A DNA stretch of 46,295 nt from Calditrichota bacterium (GTDB lineage: Bacteria > Electryoneota > B3-LCP). Each line of letters begins with the position of its first letter. Positions within the stretch are counted from its first letter, which is position 1. The stretch covers positions 1 through 46,295 of the forward strand of contig JAGVQJ010000011.1 of assembly GCA_020051775.1 (NCBI GenBank), given 5' to 3'. The notes beneath the pieces were generated by a model. It searched no databases. It had not been told where the DNA came from and worked only from the letters and a program-made list of their open reading frames with translations. The translations under genes were made by a program, and so were the position numbers. Positions 41,788 to 46,295 of the stretch are shown here, one piece after another.

Positions 41788-43683
41788 TTATTTCATCAAA
41801 ATTGCCTTCTGCACCTGTACCTGCGAACCTGCACGCAGACGAATTAAATAAACTCCGGAAGAAAGATTCTCAGCATTCCAGGGCAGTTGATATTCTCCCG
41901 GTATTACTCGCTCAGTTCGCCAGGTAAAAACTTCCCGGCCCAGGAGATCATAAATCTTGAGGTCCAAGTCAGAAATTTGACCGACATCATAAGTAATTAT
42001 TGTGGTGTTATTGAAGGGGTTAGGTTGGGGTGGATAAAGAAACAAGCTCTTGGGCAAGATTATTACGGGAATAGGTTCGGAAGAGGAGGAGATCTGTTCC
42101 CAGTCAGTCAGTTCACGCATGCTGAAATTTGCTAAAATTATATTCTGCTTTCCATCGTTATCTGTGTCGAAAATTGAAGGATTCATATAGAAGCCATAAT
42201 ATTCAGGAGGGCTTGACCACACATTCGCATAGTTATCATTGTATCGCGACCAGAGTAATATCTGGGTAAACGGAGGGTTAACCGCACCGAGAAAAACGGA
42301 AACGACCGTGGGCTGCCCATCCACCACTCCGAAATCCGATTCATTCGGGCCGGACGGCGAGCTGGTTGTATCCTGCCATTCCACGTAACCCGTACCCATG
42401 CCAGTGGCCTCCCAGATAAAAGCTGAACCGCCTCCTCCCGCTTTTAAGCCGCCGGCGAACAGTTCATTCTGCCCATCATTGTCCAAGTCGGCAATAACTG
42501 GGGTGGCACAGGTCAGGGGCGAGCCGGTGTACAGCCATTCTGTGGTAAAGTTTTGGGGGGCGGTGGTGTCGTAGCGAAAATATTCGATATCCCAGGGATA
42601 ACCGTAGGATGGATAAGACTGGCCGGTTACGATATCAACTGCGCCGTCATTGTCGAAATCACCCACCGCCAATCTAATCTCAAGATAGTCCGAATAGAGC
42701 CAGGTTATGGAAGAGAATACATAAGTGTACTCAGGAAACCAATTTTTCCAGATAAATTCATCTACCTTATAAGCGTAACGAGGATGTATCTGCAAATAAC
42801 CCGAGAGTGAAGCAATTTCAGGGATGCTATCCTGATCCACGTCGGAAGTTTCAATGTCCCAGACCGCATAATAGAAGTGGAGATTGGAGCGAAAGGCGAA
42901 ATACACTCCCGGGTCGTAAAATTCCCACAAATAAGCATAACCGAGTGTGTAAATCAGTTCGTTATGCCCATTCTGATCCATGTCGTCAATCAATAGGGAG
43001 GTCAATGCGGGGGGATAATCTGGGTAAGTCCAGAACGGCTCCTGCATGAACAGCTCGTACTGGTTGTCGCCGGTGCACTTGTAGATCAGCATGTAAGCCG
43101 TGTCAGCGTAGAGAGAGTCCTTCCACCAGGTAACCAGCTCGTTCAAACTGTCGCTGTCCAGGTTACCCACCACGCAGCGATCCATGCCGTAGGGCCTCGG
43201 TTCGCTCTGCCACACGATCTGGAAGTCGAACTCGCTTACGTGCCGCGGCGGAACGATCTGCTTGGATGATTGGGGCAGAAACCCGGCATTTTCCTGCAAG
43301 TCCAGGCAGCCGCCGTGGTGGCGCAGAGTGTCAGTCGTGCCGTCGGCCAGGGTCACGGCCAAGTCAGGGAAGGTCATCCAGGGGTTGCCGCCCAGGGCTA
43401 GTGATTGGATCGGCTGGCTGTAGGTCTTCACCCCCTGCGGTTTGGGCGCATACCCCTGCCCCTGGAAGATGTAAATCTCCAGGCGATTGCCGCTGAAGCG
43501 GGCAATATCCGGGTAGCAGTCGTTGTTGAAGTCGCCGCACAGGACGTTGGGCGGGGTGTGCCGGTAGTCAATCCGGCCGTGATCGGCGGGCTTCAAGCCA
43601 AAGTCAAGGGGGCCTAAGTATCCCTGGGCAAGAGCCGAAGCGCAGAGAACCAACGGTAGCAGGAGGGACGCAAGGAAGCGCAT
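41788..43683 (-). CDS. T9SS cargo: FG-GAP/VCBS-repeat protein with sorting domain
   Basis: A 631-residue secreted protein from the ATG at 43683 (GAGG six bases upstream, signal peptide MRFLASLLLPLVLCASALAQ). An upstream in-frame extension to 43761 would put 26 residues before the signal peptide and overlap the promoter, so it is rejected. Repeats with calcium-loop-like DxDxDG.x(D/E) cores follow: GDFNNDCYPDIARF, GNLDSDSLNELVTW, DDMDQNGHNELIYT, GDFDNDGAVDIVTG, ADLDNDGQNELFAG and DTDNDGKQNIIL. These FG-GAP/VCBS blades form an integrin-like propeller. The sorting domain (about 553-631, PNPFNNTTIITYDV to KAILMK) is more divergent than the others in the window. No GGSF domain. Confidence 0.88.
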   Translation of the reverse strand: MRFLASLLLPLVLCASALAQGYLGPLDFGLKPADHGRIDYRHTPPNVLCGDFNNDCYPDIARFSGNRLEIYIFQGQGYAPKPQGVKTYSQPIQSLALGGNPWMTFPDLAVTLADGTTDTLRHHGGCLDLQENAGFLPQSSKQIVPPRHVSEFDFQIVWQSEPRPYGMDRCVVGNLDSDSLNELVTWWKDSLYADTAYMLIYKCTGDNQYELFMQEPFWTYPDYPPALTSLLIDDMDQNGHNELIYTLGYAYLWEFYDPGVYFAFRSNLHFYYAVWDIETSDVDQDSIPEIASLSGYLQIHPRYAYKVDEFIWKNWFPEYTYVFSSITWLYSDYLEIRLAVGDFDNDGAVDIVTGQSYPSYGYPWDIEYFRYDTTAPQNFTTEWLYTGSPLTCATPVIADLDNDGQNELFAGGLKAGGGGSAFIWEATGMGTGYVEWQDTTSSPSGPNESDFGVVDGQPTVVSVFLGAVNPPFTQILLWSRYNDNYANVWSSPPEYYGFYMNPSIFDTDNDGKQNIILANFSMRELTDWEQISSSSEPIPVIILPKSLFLYPPQPNPFNNTTIITYDVGQISDLDLKIYDLLGREVFTWRTERVIPGEYQLPWNAENLSSGVYLIRLRAGSQVQVQKAILMK

Positions 43684-43716
43684 GATAGCCTCAATCTGAA
43701 TGATGTTCCGAAGTAT

Positions 43717-43745
43717 AGTATAATAGGTCAATATCACTAAATCAA
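43717..43745 (-). promoter_or_regulatory. predicted sigma-70 promoter for the 41788-43683 gene
   Basis: Minus strand TTGATT (43745-43740), a 17-base spacer, TATACT (43722-43717), about 34 bases before the start codon. Confidence 0.68.
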
Positions 43746-43779
43746 GTGCAATTAATTGCATTTTTCGTACAAAGTAAAA

Positions 43780-43812
43780 AATAAGAAGGGGCGACCCATC
43801 GGATCGCCCCTT
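43780..43812 (-). terminator. Rho-independent terminator of the 43863-46079 gene
   Basis: Minus strand AAGGGGCGA/TCGCCCCTT perfect 9-bp stem (43812-43786), then CTTATTTTTTAC. Confidence 0.85.
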
Positions 43813-43823
43813 GTACTATCATC

Positions 43824-43866
43824 CGCAAACTCGCAAAGCAGTTTGCGTAAAGAGCAGCGCAGCTAT
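43824..43866 (-). promoter_or_regulatory. stop-codon element and downstream stem
   Basis: Minus strand AAATAGCTGCGCTGCTCTTTACGC aligns with the stop-codon hairpin at 39886-39900 but has one mismatch and one G-U pair. A CGCAAAC/GTTTGCG stem (43847-43824) follows. Confidence 0.45.
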
Positions 43867-46079
43867 TTCATGAGTACCATTTTACCCGTGGCGGAATGCG
43901 ATCCAGCTTGCAGGGTGTAGAGATACACGCCTGAAGACAGATTCGATCCGTCGAAGGTCACCTGGTGCTGGCCGGCTTCACGCAGGCCGTTAACCAGGGT
44001 GGCAACCAGGCGGCCCTGCACGTCGAAGACGTTCAGGGTCACTTTGGCGATTTCCGGCAGAGAGAAGCTCAAGGTAGTAGCCGGATTGAACGGGTTGGGA
44101 TTGGCGCCCACCATGGCGAAGCTGGCCGGAGTCGAAGCCAGGATTTCACCGGGGAACAACTCGCCGCCACAGGAATTGTCTGTGAACCACGGGCTGGTAG
44201 CGCCGACGGCCAGTTTCTGGAAGGTGAAGAAGCTGGAGTCAATGGCCGGGTACACCTGCGAAGCGGTGTTGGCATAGCCCAGATAGGTAGTCACGCCAGC
44301 CGGATGGCTGGCCGCGATGTTCTGAGTGCGCAGACGTGTAATGGTAATGTTCAACGGCGGATTGATCTGGACGGGACCCAGGGTCGGGCCGCTGTAGGTG
44401 CCGTTGGGGTACTTCATGCGAGCCCAAACCCAGAAAGGCGTCTGAGCGGGGCCGTGGTTCACAACTGCCGCATTGAACTGGAAGCTGCCGCCGCCCGGCT
44501 GGACGATGATGGGGGGGCTGACGGGCGTCAGGGTGACGTCCAGAGCCAAGGAACCGCCGCCCAGCTTGGTGCGGATCATGATGTCGCCGGTTTCAGAGTT
44601 GCGGAAACCCGACCACACGCCGGTGAATTCCCAACCCTGACGGGACTGCGGTACGGTGGTGGTATTGTCCACACCGATCGGAGCAGTCAAGGAATCTTGC
44701 ATCTGCCAGGCCACGTAGAAACCGCCGCTGGCGATGTCGAGGTTCGGCATGCCGCCGTACCACTGGCCACCGGTTGCGGTAGCGACGTTGGCCGTCCACA
44801 GCACGGTGCCGGGATAGCCATTGGGGCCGTTGTCATCCAAAACCTGGGCGGTGAAGTTATGCGGTGTACCAGTGAAGGTGGGGATAAAGAAGCGCACGCA
44901 GTCAATGTGCGCCGGGTATGAAGGCGGTACGAAGTGTTGACCCAAACCGCCATTGCCACCCTGCCAGCTCCAGCCCTGTTCGCTGACGCCGTCGTCATAA
45001 CCCATAGTGCCCGGAATGGTGATTACGCCCATTTCGGCTTGTTTCAGGTTGTTATTGGGGTTCATGTCGCCGGTTAACGTGGTCGTAATCTTGTAGAAGT
45101 AGGTGCCTGTGGCCGCAGCGGTCCAGGCGGGGGTGAAGTTGACCTGCATTTCAGCGTTGGGAGCCAACGTTGTGGAGATGGTCTGGGATTGATTGTAGAC
45201 CACGCCGCCACCGACCAACTGCAACGTGCAGTTGACTTGGAAGCCGGTTTCAGGCGAGTTGCCGGCGTTTTTCACCCAGCCAACAGGATTAACGGTGCCG
45301 CCCTGCAGTACGAAGATGCCTTCGGAATTGGCATTGGCCGCACCGATAGAGGCCATGTCATGAACGACAACGGTCGGATTGGAGGGGTGCTTCCAGAAGA
45401 TGGCGTTGTTGGAGGCGGGATAAACGTCGTTGGAGTGCTTTAAGCCCATGGTTCCGCTGACGTTTTCGATGCCCACCAACAAGTCGTTGTTACCCACTGT
45501 ACCGGTCTGGACGCCATGTTCGAAGGTGATGTTGCTGTCCAGACGGCTCATGATAATCTGGAAGGTGTGAGAACCGCCGGTGTTCCAGGCGGGGACGTTC
45601 GTCCAGGAAATCACGCTGCTGTCAGCATTGTTCCAGCGACGGCACTGGCCGCCCACCGACATGTCGAGGTCGGCTTCGTAGCAGGCCAGGAAGTCGTTTG
45701 GCGCGGTTGTCAACGGGATGTTGTTCGGGAACGGCGAAGCCGCGTTGAACGGCTGGCTGAACTCGATGTAACCGTTGGATCCGATCCAAAACTGGGTTAC
45801 GTCATACCAATAATAGTGGAACGTGAAGCCAATCGGGAATGGGCCCACGTAGTTGTCGTCACCCAGGCCAGGGACCAAGGTGCCGACGACGCTGATGTCT
45901 TTCCAGGCAAACGGCTGGCCGCCCGGTTCGCTGCTTGCTTTCCACGTATACCCGTAAAGATCCGGACCGCCAGAGTCCACGGCGGAAGGCTCGTAGCCCC
46001 AGTTGCCCAGAGGGCTACTGGCGAAAGCCATACCAGCCAGACAAATTACCATTAAAAAACTTAAAACTGTGCGACGCAT
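43863..46079 (-). CDS. T9SS cargo: nidogen-like N-terminal domain, CARDB-like domain, GGSF domain, sorting domain
   Basis: A 738-residue secreted protein from the ATG at 46079 (AAGGAGG five bases upstream; signal peptide MRRTVLSFLMVICLAGMAFA). An in-frame TTG at 46214 would add 45 non-signal residues and lies over the promoter. Residues about 25-210 (PFPIGFTFHYYWYDVTQFWIG, FQIIMSRLDSNITFEHG) resemble nidogen-like extracellular domains. A CARDB-like region (about 235-350) and a jelly-roll-like region (about 360-510) follow. The GGSF domain (about 515-620), the CGGELFPGE linker and the sorting domain (about 657-738, ending KMVLMK) complete it. Its GGSF domain is very close to that of the 34459 gene. 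Function unknown. Confidence 0.86.
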   Translation of the reverse strand: MRRTVLSFLMVICLAGMAFASSPLGNWGYEPSAVDSGGPDLYGYTWKASSEPGGQPFAWKDISVVGTLVPGLGDDNYVGPFPIGFTFHYYWYDVTQFWIGSNGYIEFSQPFNAASPFPNNIPLTTAPNDFLACYEADLDMSVGGQCRRWNNADSSVISWTNVPAWNTGGSHTFQIIMSRLDSNITFEHGVQTGTVGNNDLLVGIENVSGTMGLKHSNDVYPASNNAIFWKHPSNPTVVVHDMASIGAANANSEGIFVLQGGTVNPVGWVKNAGNSPETGFQVNCTLQLVGGGVVYNQSQTISTTLAPNAEMQVNFTPAWTAAATGTYFYKITTTLTGDMNPNNNLKQAEMGVITIPGTMGYDDGVSEQGWSWQGGNGGLGQHFVPPSYPAHIDCVRFFIPTFTGTPHNFTAQVLDDNGPNGYPGTVLWTANVATATGGQWYGGMPNLDIASGGFYVAWQMQDSLTAPIGVDNTTTVPQSRQGWEFTGVWSGFRNSETGDIMIRTKLGGGSLALDVTLTPVSPPIIVQPGGGSFQFNAAVVNHGPAQTPFWVWARMKYPNGTYSGPTLGPVQINPPLNITITRLRTQNIAASHPAGVTTYLGYANTASQVYPAIDSSFFTFQKLAVGATSPWFTDNSCGGELFPGEILASTPASFAMVGANPNPFNPATTLSFSLPEIAKVTLNVFDVQGRLVATLVNGLREAGQHQVTFDGSNLSSGVYLYTLQAGSHSATGKMVLMK

Positions 46080-46185
46080 ACTGACCTCCTTAAAGTTAGA
46101 TGTGTGCGGGAAATGATCGCCCTGGAAACGTTTCCAAGGCGTGATTAAATGGTCAGAATCAGCTCTGTTGTAAAGCGCGAAGTCC

Positions 46186-46214
46186 AATTTAATAATTTTT
46201 AAAGCAAAAAGCAA
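46186..46214 (-). promoter_or_regulatory. predicted sigma-70 promoter for the 43863-46079 gene
   Basis: Minus strand TTGCTT (46214-46209), a 17-base spacer, TAAATT (46191-46186), about 107 bases before the start codon. I see nothing else in the remaining bases to 46295. Confidence 0.6.
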
Positions 46215-46295
46215 GAGATTTTTTCAATCGAATACGATTTTTTTTATAGTTGTCCCATAATTCACATAAATCGGCGCCGTAAGACGACCAGAGGA

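Noticed and set aside
43965..44921. Long plus-strand open frame (318 residues) opposite the nidogen-like gene
   Set aside because: Antisense of a well-supported cargo gene, with no family signal. The same holds for 8742-9368, 23555-23965 and 27703-28401.

Overview
The window looks like chromosome from an uncultured Gram-negative bacterium of the FCB side of the tree (a Bacteroidota/Calditrichota/KSB1/Zixibacteria-like candidate phylum). Twelve proteins carry the C-terminal type IX secretion (T9SS) sorting domain: an NPFNP-type opening, a KVYD..GRLV.TL centre, and an ending of the type SGVY.Y.L.AG....GKM.L.K. There are also several lipobox lipoproteins. The phylum is an inference, because the window has no rRNA or ribosomal protein genes. 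Clear promoters are of the ordinary TTGACA-17-TATATT type and most T9SS cargo genes have strong GGAGG ribosome binding sites, unlike typical Bacteroidota.

Left part (1-12964, minus strand) is core metabolism and envelope. Reading in the direction of transcription there is a stand-alone helicase of the MrfA (YprA/DUF1998) family with a DEDDy exonuclease fused to its C-terminus. Then comes a tightly packed run: biotin carboxylase, biotin carrier protein, methylmalonyl-CoA mutase catalytic subunit, biotin protein ligase and type III pantothenate kinase. Together these are the biotin/CoA side of propionyl-CoA to succinyl-CoA interconversion. A lipoprotein N-acetylmuramoyl-L-alanine amidase, GreA, a double-PspC membrane protein, a small membrane protein and the 5' part of gpmI follow.

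Middle-left (13.0-24.1 kb) begins with an intergenic patch rich in short palindromes, followed by an AT-rich SBBP beta-propeller cargo gene on the plus strand. A tRNA-Leu(UAG) and five minus-strand T9SS cargo genes follow: a beta-helix protein, an LVIVD propeller, two tandem paralogues and a CBM-like protein. Several dispersed short repeats occur here both between genes and inside coding sequence.

Middle (24.3-30.7 kb, plus strand) has a Fur-family regulator, pyrF, pyrE, a WalJ-type metallo-beta-lactamase-fold hydrolase and a four-gene envelope cassette. The cassette holds a helical lipoprotein ending in lysine, two L,D-transpeptidases, and a lipoprotein that looks like an L,D-transpeptidase without its catalytic histidine and cysteine. 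The first transpeptidase carries an N-terminal helical region resembling the lipoprotein. My main system hypothesis is that this is a Braun-lipoprotein-like outer membrane tethering module.

Right part (30.7-46.1 kb, minus strand) is a second block of six large T9SS cargo genes: a beta-helix/BACON protein, a BNR-like protein, a jelly-roll/CARDB protein, two FG-GAP proteins and a nidogen-like protein. One FG-GAP gene is broken by a one-base frameshift and an in-frame stop. Across both cargo blocks an approximately 105-residue domain, here called the GGSF domain, recurs nine times in eight proteins, usually just before the sorting domain. No T9SS apparatus genes are in the window. Domain limits are estimated by eye.
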